NCBI GenBank assembly: GCA_019095985.1
Contig: CM032663.1
Coordinates: 42,886,008-42,950,007, forward strand
Direction: 5' to 3'
Origin: Streblospio benedicti
Taxonomy: Eukaryota > Annelida > Polychaeta > Spionida > Spionidae
DNA: 64,000 nucleotides
Notes under the pieces: model-generated
Seen by the model: the letters and a program-made list of their open reading frames with translations, nothing else
Database searches by the model: none
What the model was told of the DNA's origin: nothing
Made by a program: the position numbers and the translations under genes
Shown: piece by piece, positions 24,304 through 37,343 of the stretch
Layout of the letters: each line of letters starts with the position of its first letter
Numbering within the stretch: the first letter of the stretch is position 1

Positions 24304-27300
24304 TTCATAGATCATTTGTCACAACACTATATTTTTTACCTTCATTAACAGTTTCGCCAACTGCTGTTGGTATCATCAAAACTACTTCCTGCGCATGTCA
24401 GGGGGTCAAATCTGCAGATCCCCGCTGAGGATCGAATCGTACACTCTTGAGAGTTGGTGGCCCCCCTCGTCTCTGTTCATGACTTGCCTGATACCACATT
24501 GCTCAATTCGTTTACAGTTTTACTTTGAAAAAACTAGATATACATGGATATTTTAGATATAATCTTATAAAAGGGCCGTAGCCAGGATTGCAAAACAGAG
24601 GAGGCAATATATTGGGCGAGGGTGCAGACAAGCACCTGGCTATTTGATTTTCCCAATTTTTGAATTTAGACCCTTTTTGAAAGTGATCTCCAAAAACAGA
24701 GGAAGCAGTTGCCTCCCCTGCCTCATGTGTAACTTAAAGGCCCTGTATGATTTTAAAGATGATAATTTAACTTGCATATCAATGGACATTGAAGAACATA
24801 GATACAAAAAGGTGCACCCTTTACTGCATTAATGCTTTGACAAATGGACAAAATGTTTACTTTACAAGATTATATTTGTTTTAAATGTAAAAGCTTTCCT
24901 CTATATTTCAAGGTCTCGTAATCTTCCATCTGACCTTTATAGTCAGATGTCAGATTTGGAAAAGCCTTCATCTGATAGAATTGGATAAAATAATTAATGA
25001 AATGATTTATGAATCAAATGGCTCTAAAGAAACAGTTTTTGTAATAATTGGCAAGTTTTAATGCACAAGTATTCGTTTTTGTTTGCTTGATTTGTTGAAA
25101 GTATTCTCCGAAATGTTTTGATGTATGAACAAAGGTAGTTCATGATCACACAAGACATTACAAATTCTCATAATTATATAATTCAATATTTGAAAACAAG
25201 TCTCCACCTATACAAATTTGGATGTGTTTTTTTATATTGGGAAAAAGAGTTAATTTTATGTGACTTTAATGCATCTGAAAAGAGCAAAATTCATTATGAA
25301 AAATCCTGGGGTAGATGACACCTGCTCCAATGTTTAAGAGGAAGATTGTTGCCCCCAGCAAAGTAGCGGTAAATTTGCGCAGTTCAAATAGCCTTTTGTG
25401 AAAAGCCTCCCACACAATGCTTTAGTTCCTGAGAATGAGTACGTACTTCCACTTTTAGTATAGTGAGAAGCTTTGTAGACAAGAATATTAATAGACCATG
25501 GATTGATGATATAATGAAATTGGCTTCGTTGAAATCATTAATGATTACTGAAACACTTAGTCATGCAATATATAAGTTATTTTGTTATAGTTGTCCGCTC
25601 CGAAAGTCGTCTGCTGCATAAATTGTCTGCTTCCTGAAAATGACCTTCACCTTTTCATGACCATGTTTGGCAATATCGGCAGACGATATTTTCATTTTAA
25701 CAGTTGGTGCACAAACTTCAAATGGATTGTGTTGGAATGCTCTTGTTCTCGTTCATGTCTTTTTGAATATAGATGTACTTTTGCACAAAATGTGATATTA
25801 ATCAAATCTATACATTATTACATAAATTTGGTCCTATCAATGCAACATCTCATTGCATGATAAGATAGGTTTACTTTACTGACATTTGACTATTGAGGAA
25901 AAGCGTTGTGGTAGTGGACACCTAACCCGAAAATGCTTTTGTCAATGATGAATGGATAGTATAATTATTTGTTATAGTTGGTTATTGATTCCAGCATGAT
26001 ATCATAATTCTGTGATCGGATTTATGTGTGGTGTCATGTATGAGAACCAACTAAACTCTATTGGTGAAATGAATATCATAAAGTGAAGTGTTACGCACTA
26101 ATTTTTGTGATAATCTCTATTTAGTAAGTATTATCATAAGTTGATAAATCGTGGTATTAATTTGTAGATATTTGTTGCTGAAATGAGAAATTTTCACAAG
26201 AATCTAAATCAGATTATAATATATTTTCTTACATTAATTGTTACTTAAGATTTAACATACCTACATTGTATGCAACAAGTTTTTAAACAAACTATTTCTT
26301 GACAATGATACTACAAAATTACAAAATTGCAGATGACATTTTGCTGAAAGGCATCTTTTCTAGATATAAAATATTAGACAAGTAAACAAGCAGCTATTAC
26401 TGCATGCAACCATACATTGCACAATAACACTCAGAATACAATATATAAGGGGGTAATAAAAAATACTTGCCCTTTAGGGATTTTCAAGCTAGTGTCAGAT
26501 TACGAATTGTTTTTTTTTTTTAAATGCATTAGTGGTACATGTAGATCTATGTAAATTATTAATGAGAAATCCGTGACACAGATTGTGCCTTATTTGTTTG
26601 ACCATATAGATCTAGTGGTGATATAAGTGTTAACTATAAATTTGTTTGTAAGCAATATTTAATATCATTTGATTGTTACAGTATAACAACATATCCCAGT
26701 ATCCCTATGGTTTTTAGATGTTGAGACGATTTAGTAATTTATGGTCCAAATTAAAGTGCCAACGTCAGAAATAACATCTTCAATGTATAAACTGTTTAGG
26801 ACAATAAACATTATGACATATCACCATCTTGCATGATGTTTGAAAGAAGCATAAGCATAATAAAATTTTCATTCTGAAGTACCATAAAATAGCATGCTTT
26901 TCATTGTTTTAATTTGCATATGAATCCTGTGTTGATATGAATATTTCACAGATGCTTTTTCTTTCAAACTGATGAAAGAATTATGATCTTATGCTACCTG
27001 AACATACATTTCGAAACTGAACGCCAAAACATATCCACTGTTTTCTACCATTCTAATACCATTCTAGGCTCTTTGGTGATGTAAAATGCTTTAGTACATT
27101 TTTTATGATATTTTGCCACCAGCTCCAGGCATGATGGTCATTGGTCATTGTGATATATTAGCTTTACTAGCATTTTGCATTAGGTCTTTTCTGTTTTGGA
27201 TGTAAATTTCTCATATCAGATCCATATATAGATAATATGATCTGATTATATATAATAATTCATAAAGGCCGACACTTGTATTTGTAAAATTTGCTCTCCA

Positions 27301-30300
27301 AGCAGATTGTAATTAGTTGAAGTCTTATCCATGTTCCCATTATCCAGGCCATGTAATTTGTGACAATTTAACGACATCATCTTGAAAGAAAATTCATTCC
27401 CACAAAGAAATTGCCTACATTTAAAGATATTTAGGGACATTGAAGGCTGTAATAGCCCAGCGTAAACTTTTATAAGGTTTGTGGTATTCATTGAGGTTTA
27501 ATGGACATTTTGTATTCTTATAAACAGACCACAGTGATAATATTCACATTGGAATGTTTAATTAATTCATAGGGTTTAGGGGCTGATTAACTTAGGTTAC
27601 CTAAATCAAGTTCCCATCTTCCCATCTTCTTGTGCTGCAAAGCCTGTGTAATTGCAGGTTTTTAAGCTTATTTGGCATTTGTGAGTAATTTGTATTGTCA
27701 TCATTTCTTCAGAAAATGTAGTTTTTCTTTAGATTTATGCAAACCCGATTATCTTTTCCCGTTGCATTTTGTTTTCTGCCAGAAGTGAATATAAATGTGA
27801 TTAGTGTCAATAGTGGACATTTTTATACTTCCATAGTCTGCCTCATGATCCCTTCCACCAACCCAACTGGCATTAAAGTAAATTTCTCCTGTACACATGC
27901 CTCACAATTCTAGTACACTCGTGGTATGAATTAAGAGAATTATAAAGCAATATTTTCACAAAGTGTTTTTGTATTATTTTAATTCCTTTGCTATGGTCTT
28001 TAGTTAAATCGAGTTGTTATTACTGAGAATTGTTTATCAACAGACATCAATTAGTTCGCAAGATACATTGCATTTGCATGGTTAACACGAAGTAATCAAA
28101 TATCTCGTCTATTCTTTGCTGAAGTTCCATCATTAAGCTATCGTATATCATGACATGATGCATTCTCATGCAATGCTACATCATAAGAGGTAAACTGCCA
28201 TTAGTTAAATCATTACCCATTAATTATGAGGCTGAGTTGAAAGGTGCTAATTGTAAGGGCCATCCGCTGGTAGCAGTAATGATTCAGACCACCCAGAGCA
28301 CCTCCAGCAATTTTCAGATTTCATAGAAATAGAAAATCTGTCCAAATACAATGGTTGCAGTTGGATTAGTCATTCATTCTACTGTATTGTGGACAGTAGT
28401 TGCAGCTGAAGTAATATTTATTAGTCAATAAAAGGACAGAACTTTAGTTGTATGTATGCACCAGATGTAGGATTGATAATAAAAATGAACTTATTTGGCT
28501 CTGATGTATAATTTGGGTTTTTGTTTGTGTGTGGTTGGGAAAGTACACCCATCTATGCTCCTTAATTAAAGCAGATGGATCAATGATAAAGCTAAGTGAC
28601 TTCTCTGTGTCATGGGATTGGGGTTTTAGTTTTAATTTTACCTGACTAGCTAGATTGCCATGAGAATATGAGACTAGCATCGACTGAACAGTAGTACATA
28701 AAAGATAATTGGTGTATCATCGAAACTGAATATATTTAAGGCATTTTATTATGCATTCACATACATGTATCTAAACTGGGTTCACCATAAAGTTGGGGCC
28801 TTTTGAGGGCATCTGATCTGATGGTTAAGAGCTAAAAGGTGCAATTTTTCTCCATAAAAGTGATACTTTGATGTTTACATCTTAGTTTATATTTAAACAA
28901 AACATTTTAGATTGTCACTAGAGTGCTGATGGTTTTGTAAAAGCCAGAACTGACAAAATTGATAGTAATCGCAATTTACTGTTGCTGTTATCTAATATAA
29001 ACATGTGCCTTTTCATCAAATAAAGGTCTCATACATTTCCATAAAGAAAAAAATTGATGCTGAACAACAGTTTTCAAAAAGAAAAAAACTCTTGTAACTG
29101 AAGTCCCAGTCTGATTGTCACAAATATTCATCTCAGAATTTTTAGTGTGCAGTAGATGAAAAATATCCTGGAGATGATTCTACCTTTAAAAAACATGTCT
29201 GACAAGTCAGTGTGGCAGTTAATAATCACTCTCCGGCACTAAGTATAAGTTCAAAAAATATACTTAGAATTTTATGAAGGAGACTACATGTATGTTGTTT
29301 ATTTATAATACAAAAGTAATTTACTTTCCAAAAACTGTATGCATGGTTATTTCTGCCTGGAACATTCATTCATGCATATTATCCACTTTATGAATAAGTG
29401 CGTGTATGAATCACTCAGTTTACTCATGGCATCATCTTTACCATATTATTCGAATATGATGGTATCACCAATTGCTATTTATGGATGAAATTTTTTTACA
29501 TGATGTAATGTATTTGGATTATTTAAAAAAAGTTTCGTTTTGAATTTATAGAGCGGGACGTTATTTGAATGATCTATTTACTAATAAATGAGGGGCTACA
29601 TCTAGGTTTTCTTCACTTTGAATTTTAAGTTTTTCAGTGTATTGGCATTGTAGTGAAACTAGTTGTTAAACAGAAACTTACTAATTATTATTGGCAACAG
29701 ATGATAGGCAAATAATTTTTATTTTGTTTACACAAATTGCTCTGGTAGGAGCCAAAGTTTAGTCTTCACTCTAGTTTTTATGCCCATAAATCCTATCAAA
29801 ATTCATCAATCATTGATTATTGGATTATTACTTGTTGAGTTTGATGAATTATTGACCCAAGGGTCCATAGAAGTGAAGACTTGATTAAAGTACTGGTCAA
29901 TGGAATTTCTACCTATGTAATTGAAAAATCTTGTGCATTTCATTTATATTCCCAATGAGTTTCAACTTGATATATAGAGAAAGTATTGTGAAATTTAGAA
30001 ATTTAGTGAATATTGTTTTAATCTTTCATACACAAAAATTTTTTTTTTGATTAATTAATCAAATCTTTACTTTTGTTATGTGTGATAATAGTAACCAAAT
30101 AAATGTAATACGCTTCATCAAAGAGTCCAAGATTATTACAGTTTATGACACAATCCTTTCTCGGCAAGCATTCAATGTTACAAGGTAGTGATGCATACCA
30201 CATCTGTCAGTGTGATCTCCATGCTGCTTCAACAATCTCCATTCAAATGCGATGAGTGATTCAGCCCTAGTGTGACACACGCCTCATTTGGAATGCTTTA

Positions 30301-31430
30301 TAGTGCCAAATGACTCGTTTCGAGGCATTAAACCAGCAACACAACTTGGACATTCCAACTTAACTGGTCTGGTGTCTTTGAGTTGGTCAAATGTTAATGA
30401 CGATAAGCTGGTGTTTTAACACACTTAGTGCTGCAAACAAATTACGAAGCTCTAAGAGAAACAGATGATGATTGTTTTGGGGTTGTCCAAATTAGAGAAA
30501 ATCACATTTGTTTGCCAGTTGGGAGTATTATACAGTATCTTGTTGAAGTATTTTTTCTTGTACTCCACAAATTTATGGTACAATACTCTTTTAGCTATAT
30601 TTGGTAATATTCAACAGTTGACAAGTTCTTTGTGTTAGCACTGTTATGATTGCTGTAAGACCTACCCTTTCCTTGTTCAAGTAGGGAAGGAGGACTTATG
30701 AGGATGATGACCAATACAACAGCAATGTACCACTAAATGGGAAATATCAGAGCACATTATCATTTGCAAATCATTGCAGAATATTATTATTGTGGAGCCT
30801 AAAACTAAAAGGCTTTGCTTTGTTTGGATTAAAGAAGAGAAGCAAGATATTCAATATATGCATAAAAAGTCTGCTATTCAATCACTCATTGCCTATTATT
30901 AAAGAGCACAATGAAGATTTTCAAGCCCAATTTTTGCAAAATGTGAAGTAATTAGCGATTTGTCTGTCATAAGTCAAGTGTGAATCCCACATAGATAGGT
31001 GCAGTCACTTGAGTTGAATACTCATAACAATTATCCAATTATCATTATTCAGACACAGTATGGGGGTATAATTTGATTTTCAATAAAATCTATTAGTAAT
31101 TGCAATGCTAAAATTTGATTGAAGTAAAGTAGCAGTTAAGCAAATGTTGATGTAATTAAATTCAGTTGAGATTTCATAAAACATAAGATAACAATAAATG
31201 ATATTTTGTCTGATATTAATGAATAAATTGAAAGAAAATATAGCAAAAGTTACGATGCTGAAATAAAGACATAATAATTATCAGATAAACATAATGCAAT
31301 AATTAGCAAGGATACAGTCATTTGGCTTTTTATTATTCAAAGTTGCACAATTATCCACAGAAGAAAAATCTCTTTGAAGTGCAGATATTTATGTACCTTA
31401 TCCCCCTCCCTTTCATCTCATTTGCAGGTA
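24304..31430. other. intron-like DNA, no gene recognised
   Basis: About 7 kb of AT-rich DNA without a recognisable gene or well-defined repeat. A stretch at 24570-24720 (CGTAGCCAGGATT ... GCAGTTGCCTCCCCTGCCTC) may be an old repeat fragment. Homeodomain-type words cluster at 28200-28260. Slightly GC-richer sequence at 30150-30440 has no frame or repeat I can name. Confidence 0.5.
28200..28310. promoter_or_regulatory. candidate enhancer: homeodomain-type motif cluster
   Basis: ATTAGTTAAATCATT, ATTAATTAT (28219-28227) and TAATTG (28248-28253) lie within 55 bp, next to a GC-richer patch (GTAAGGGCCATCCGCTGG). Such ATTA/TAAT clusters are common in homeodomain-bound enhancers but also occur by chance in AT-rich DNA. 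Conservation in a related genome would decide. Confidence 0.2.
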
Positions 31431-31440
31431 ATTCAATCAT
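31405..31440 (+). promoter_or_regulatory. strong isolated 3' splice site
   Basis: CCCCCTCCCTTTCATCTCAT followed by TTGCAG is the longest pyrimidine tract ending in CAG that I found on the plus strand. It is followed by GTAATT at 31438, a weak 5' splice site. It could be the acceptor of an unrecognised short exon or a non-canonical recursive site. The frame after it stays open for about 20 codons. Confidence 0.3.
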
Positions 31441-31719
31441 TACTGGTAGAATAGAATCATCTTATTATAAAAATGCAGTATCTTTTATAAGTTGATGAAT
31501 TAATCCATAAAGTTTTCTTCATAATTAATTATGTTGCAGTTTTGTCATCATGCAAGATTTCATTTATCTTTGTATATGTACTGGCATATGATATGTAATG
31601 ACCATGTGAATGCGAATACACCGGTTTTGCTTTTGAGCAAGTATATTTCTACCACAATAGACATCGCTGAAGACAGGTTTTACAACCGTAAGCTTCCATT
31701 TTGACTATTTTGACTGTAA

Positions 31720-31765
31720 TACCTAGTAGCCCTGGTGGGACTCAAACTCACGACCCCAACAGCTG
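31720..31765 (-). repeat. possible tRNA-derived SINE fragment (B-box only)
   Basis: The minus strand reads GTCGTGAGTTTGAGTCCCAC, resembling a tRNA T-arm/B-box (GGTTCGAGTCC) as found in tRNA-derived SINEs. No clear A-box lies at the expected distance, so this is not a tRNA gene and is only a weak SINE call. Confidence 0.25.
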
Positions 31766-34748
31766 TGTGAGAGAGAAACTTGAAAACTTACCAAAACAAA
31801 GTCTCCACTCATATCAAAAGACTGGCCCCTTACAAATCTTCCTTGAGTGAGGTTCATGTATTCTAGGCAGATACTTACATTACATGTATGGTTATCAGAT
31901 ATTCTTTTCATGATTTGATGTTTACAGCTTTACTTACGAAATGTAGTTACTGTGGCCTGGTAATTACTCAAGGCTGTAACATGACCTGGTGTTCCCTATC
32001 ATCGGCCATAAAATGTTTGATCACCACATTACATAGTCTGCATTACTTGTAGTCTAACTTGAATCTTGTTTGTAATGATCTCTGATCACCATTTACATAA
32101 TGGTTCATTCCGGGGGTTACGGTACATTCCTCAGGATTTTAGACTGCAATGTAACAGAATATGTTCTCCTGATATTATGATGCAACCAATTTGAATCCTT
32201 TTTTTTTAACTCAAGGATGGAAAAAATATTTATTTGTCATTTGGCTCTTCACTTTACATATTATTCTTGCATGTTGCATTGAATATATCAAACGATATTT
32301 TAGGAAAATGCTAAATGTACAAAGTAGATTTCACACCGACGTTGTTTCTTCAATCCCAACATACGATGGTAAAACAGCATCTCTTAGATATTATATCAAT
32401 GTAATATCAAACTAATTGATATGTGTATAAATTTTTCTGGTTGGTAAATATTATAAGGGCCCATATTATAAAATGTGAATTCTGTTTATAAATCCTCGTA
32501 CATTTTCCATAGAGGATGATTTACTTCAGTACGGTATATACGTATTCCTACCGTTGATAAGATGAGATTAGTACAGCCATATTGTACCCTATTGTAGGAC
32601 TAATTGACACATTGCATCTCATCATCTGGATCCAGTAAGGATCTTATAGTCAGTGTGGGACTTCTGCATGCTCAATATACATGAGCTGAATCTTGTATAG
32701 TACGGTGAAACTTTATATGCAGTGTCATGGTACATGTACATTTTATTAGGAATTATAAATTCGTGATCATGTGCATTTACTTCTACTTGTCATCTTATAA
32801 TTTTAGCTATGTTTATAAACCAGTTGTTTGTTCATTAATTACAAATATGATGGAACTATTTAGGATTTTATATAAGATTACTAACTAAATGATCTATGAG
32901 TATACGTATTTAAGTATTTGTTCATTTTCATTAAAATAGAAAACATATAAATATCGATAAGTTTTGTCATAAAAGCTTTGACACGTCCGGATTATGTCTT
33001 CGAACTAATTGCTTACACAATGAACATGTTCGATAAAATGTCTGAATCCTAACATTTACACATGCATTGTAAAAGAAAAAAAACTAGAGCAAAACATACA
33101 CAAACCAATTATCCAATGAATAAATTACTCTAATATTGTAGTTTTTTTTCTATAGTTTATAAAAAATTGTAAGATAATTCTTCTTCTGAAATAAATGGAA
33201 TAAATATTGTATAGGTTTCTTCATAAATACACGAATGTGATTTTTGGTCTTATTTGATGCTAGACCCTGAAGAAATCCATTTGGGTTATTCCAAGGTCCC
33301 TTGTAATTAATAGCCCCTGGTGCTGAGTTTCTCCTTAACCCAAGCGGTTTTGTGTTGAGTAACTTGTAATAGGATAGATGCTGAACATGCCATTTCATAG
33401 GGAATTATGATTGTCTATTATACTTCATTTTAACTTCTATACAAAATGTATATAATCTAATGTGTCATTTGGTAATGGCGCAAAATGTGGTGATTGATTA
33501 TCTGGGGAAAAAATTATAATCATTTGCCATTTTTCAGAATCATATGTCATGAGTAAACGAAAGTGGTAAATTTTCTCTGAGGAAAATATTCCCATTTACT
33601 TGAAAATAATAGCTGTCTATGCTGAAATAGGGTTGTTAGGGTAAAATTCTTTCTTAAAAGGTGGGCTTAGATGAAAATTGGATGTAGAACCTCTACAGAT
33701 TGCTATGCTGCTAGAAAATGATGTAAAAGAAAAAATATATAATATAAACAAAAATATATGGCTTATTGTATTCGATTGAAAAATGTTATATGGATCATGG
33801 ATCTCCATGTCTTACAAAGTATTTACAGGTATCATTAGCTGCCGATCTATTGTGTTTAAGACGGTATATGAAATCTCTGATGTTTTATGACCAAGATTGA
33901 GATAATATGGATAAGGTTTGCTTTCATATGAATGATTTTGGCATCGACTTACCCACTGAGAGCTGAGTAAGTCCTGTAGGATTCAATTTTGCAATCCACA
34001 ATGCACCATAAAATGGCATGTTAATGATGATCAAAAGAACTGAACTAGCCGTGGAAGTATCTTACTCTTGAGTATTAAAGAGATCTGTTTACAGATCTGT
34101 TTTGCGTTTAGAGAGATGAATGTTTTAAAAAGTAGAATCCATATTATAAAAAGATTCTATGTGAAAATTAAAAATCTGTGTTATTTATTAAAATGTTATC
34201 AATACTTTTCTAGTATCATATATGTATTCTGCAAGAGATACACTATGAATATTTATCACAGTGTTTACATTTCATAATAAAATAGTACATTAACAGTCAC
34301 CTGCCCATATGCTCATAATGCGCTGCCCATTACAATACACATACAGATACGGATACCTATGTTTTTTTCTCTATTGTTTTCTCTTTCGTGTAACTAACTG
34401 AAGGCCATAATAATGATGAGAAGAACATTGTTGGTTGCATATTTTTTTGGCAGTAGACTAATAGTTACACAAATATGTAAAGTTCTTGTCCAGAGTCTTA
34501 ACAATACAGTTAAGAAATTTATTATAATTTTTTATACTCTAATGAAATGCAACATTTATGCAAAAAAAGTTTGAAATCATTGATTTTGAAAGGTTGCAAC
34601 ACATTTTCCTTCTAAATCAAATCTATGAAAATAAGCATTGTATAATGTTTGCCAAGCACAGGCTTATAACTTTTCTCTTGGTGTGTGCAGTGTCTTTGGG
34701 ATACAAGTTGTGTACTGGCTCCAGTGTCTACCATGGGTGACATTGAGT
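31766..34748. other. intron-like DNA, no gene recognised
   Basis: AT-rich sequence with only short, motif-free open frames on both strands. No repeat or regulatory cluster stood out. Confidence 0.5.
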
Positions 34749-34822
34749 ATGCTCACGCGGGAAACCCGCTTATAGCATGCAACCCTCACAGTTACTCAGC
34801 ATGCACGCGAAATGCATGCTGA
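34749..34822. repeat. two adjacent perfect hairpins
   Basis: Hairpin 1 (34749-34778): ATGCT and AGCAT flank a perfect GCGGG-AAA-CCCGC stem-loop. Hairpin 2 (34796-34822): the perfect 10-bp arms TCAGCATGCA and TGCATGCTGA flank a 7-base loop CGCGAAA. Both lie in a small GC-rich patch. They could be palindromic repeat debris or extruding DNA structures. Confidence 0.7.
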
Positions 34823-36600
34823 GATTGATAAATGCCCAACTCACAGCCTTATACAGAGTTTCAGTAGTTATTGCATTGTCAAGATTGGTAGTGACTATGC
34901 TGGTGACTGTTTGTTGAGTACATGCATTCCTGACGGTCTGCTGGATGTTGATTTTTTAAAAGAGCTGGATAACAATTCAAAACAGACACTGGATAAACTT
35001 GCATTCAAGTTGTGATTCTATAATGTATTATAAAGGATATTAAAGAATTATTACTGTTGTGTGTTATACCAAGAAGGATTTTTCAGTGGTATAGTTCTTA
35101 ACAATTATGTATAGGCATGCATAATTACTCCATTATTAAATGTGTTAGAAAATACTTTGTATGCAGCAAAGCAATTATGATGTGCATTTGTTGGACGACT
35201 CTGTTGAACAAAGTGCACACCGTTTGTATTTATGTACAGAACACACTAACACGTACAAATAACTCGTTACATTTACACATAAAATTTTGGCAAGTCCTGT
35301 TGTGTTAATTTAACATTCTTTAAGAATGTTCAGGTTATCAATGTTTGTGACTATCCCATTGTCACATTGTTGATATAGGCAGCATGCTTCTGATGAGTTG
35401 TGAAAGGGAAGATAGGTTTCCCTGGTTTGAGATTTTATTGAATTTCGATTTACCTTTTTACATCTTTTTGTGTCATTATGAAATGATCATAATTTTTGCA
35501 GTTGAGAAAAAATGATTATGTTCTTGATGACAACAACTTGGTTTAGTGGTAGTTAAAATAGAAGGCTGATGAGTATATGATCACTCATATTCTATTAGAA
35601 ATAAGATTATGAGCTTTGAAGGATCACTATTATGTTAAATCCCACAAGGTTTAATAACCACTAGATAGGATTGAGTTTCATGAGTTTGTAAAGAACATTC
35701 AATTCTATTTGACAAGTCTTGTGTTCAAATAAATATTTGTGATCCAGTTCAATCCTATTGAATACAATAGATCATGGAGCAATGGCGACCATTCAGTCCA
35801 TATTTTCATGGCTTATGACAGATGAAATACCTTCCCATTTTGTATTACACTACTGTTAAGTGTAAATATTTCATTGTATTGTATATGCTTTACGCATTTG
35901 AAAAGTAAGTTGTAATGGCAAGAATACGTTTTAAATAACATTGATTATTTTGTTATGAAAAATCACAGAGAAAGGAAGAGAGGACAGTTTAGGTAATAAC
36001 TCCATTGTGGAACTCCCAAGAAGACACTTTCAAGTGGCAGGACTTTGGCAAGTGTCACAACATTGCATATTGGGTAAATTATGTCAAGTTAAAATGTCAA
36101 CTGCAATTTTGTATTTGGAATAATAACTGTAAAAAGATGCCAAGACCTCATAGCTTCAACATTTTCTTCATGCTAAGTGAGGTCATTATTATGTGACTAT
36201 TATGGTAGCTATTTTCTCAATTTTACAGGTACAGATGAATAGATGACTAGAGGTTGTATTGATATATTTGTTGAAATATTTGAATCACTAACATTGGACC
36301 TTTTACATCTATGGATAATAAGTATATGACCTACAATAAGCTGTTGATCGATATTTGATTGAGGAGTGAGGATACAAAAGGACCAGTGCTCTGAAAAGCC
36401 TCATTTTCCATGACAGTTATGGGTACCCAGATAGGATACACTTTTTAATATAAACAAAAAATTGAACACATAAGAAGAAAAGGATAAATTATTAAAGTGC
36501 AGAAGAATGGACTGACATAATCTCAGGAAGTTTCGAAATTGTGCAACCTGAGATCTAATGGCTGTGGTAGCTCATGCTGTTCCTATGAGCATGGCTCTAC
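34823..36600. other. intron-like DNA, no gene recognised
   Basis: No repeat or gene recognised. A short palindrome (AACATTCTTTAAGAATGTT, 35312-35330) is present. The 3' splice-like CTCAATTTTACAG before 36239 is followed by GTACAG, a poor donor. Confidence 0.5.
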
Positions 36601-36660
36601 AGCTTTTTAGGTAAGTTGAGTCTTTATAAGCTTATTTTTCAGTGCTCTTCAGTTACAGGT
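36590..36660 (+). promoter_or_regulatory. candidate recursive splice site with 48-nt RS-exon
   Basis: CTACAGCTTTTTAG abuts GTAAGTTGAG at 36611, a full consensus 5' splice site. Then TTATTTTTCAGTGCTCTTCA and GTTACAG abut GTATGT at 36659, leaving a 48-nt segment 36611-36658. The pyrimidine tract before 36611 is short, so this is weaker than the sites at 18196, 43752 and 61713. Confidence 0.3.
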
Positions 36661-36810
36661 ATGTTTAATTCTTCTATAAGACCAAATGTATTTGTTGTGT
36701 ACGTTTTTTTCAAGTTACTCTTTGGATTGAGACAGATTTCTTTGCAAGGTATAGAACATAGATAAATATTGAATTCAGTTGTTGAATTTATACCGGCCCG
36801 CTCACAATAA

Positions 36811-37322
36811 TGTACACAAGAACCCAAGCTTCCAATTAATCCTCCCTACTAGAGTCTACTATGGCCATATCCTTTTCACCCAGTGCACTGTGAGATTCCT
36901 AGAAATTACTTTCTTGAACCACTATGTGTTCTGGAGGCTGTTTTGAAGATTTTCCTGGCATGGACTGGCCAGTTTCTTGTAATCAATTTGTTTTTTCATA
37001 CAAAATAAGCAGTGATTCATAATCTTATACTAGATATACATATCACACAAAACCAAAATGAAACTAACTGAATGCTAAAACTTCCCTCGATAAACGGATG
37101 ACGTTTTACATAACTTCTAATATACCATAGACCAAAAGGGCTGTTAAATTTTTTCTAAAACAGTGGTGGGCTTACACGAGTTGTAGTTACTATTAATTCT
37201 TAAGGACATTTAAGAGAAAGAGGGGGGGGGGCTTTAATTGGGCGCTTTCTATATAGAATCATAAAAAAAAATTATTTACCAAAAGAATTCAGTTTTTGGA
37301 ATTGTGATTTACTTATGTCCTT
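36811..37322. repeat. diverged tandem duplication, copy 1
   Basis: Shares a long series of collinear blocks with 37344-38164: AATGT..., CCCAAGCTTC, TCTACTATGGCCATAT, CAGTGCACTGTGAG, TTCATACAAAA..GAGCAGTG-type words, TAGATATACATAT, ATGCTAAAACTT, GGGCTGTTAA, a G-run, ATTATTTACCAAAAGAAT and GTGATTTACTTATGTC. Divergence is high and indels are many, so the duplication is old. Confidence 0.75.
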
Positions 37323-37343
37323 CAAAACATGATAATGGCCATT

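Noticed and set aside
24570-24720. Possible dispersed repeat beginning CGTAGCCAGGATT
   Set aside because: The start looks familiar as an animal repeat word, but I could not define ends or a family, so it was not listed as a separate element.
35312-35330. Palindrome AACATTCTTTAAGAATGTT as a heat-shock element
   Set aside because: Only part of the nGAAn/nTTCn array is present, and short palindromes of this type are expected in AT-rich DNA.
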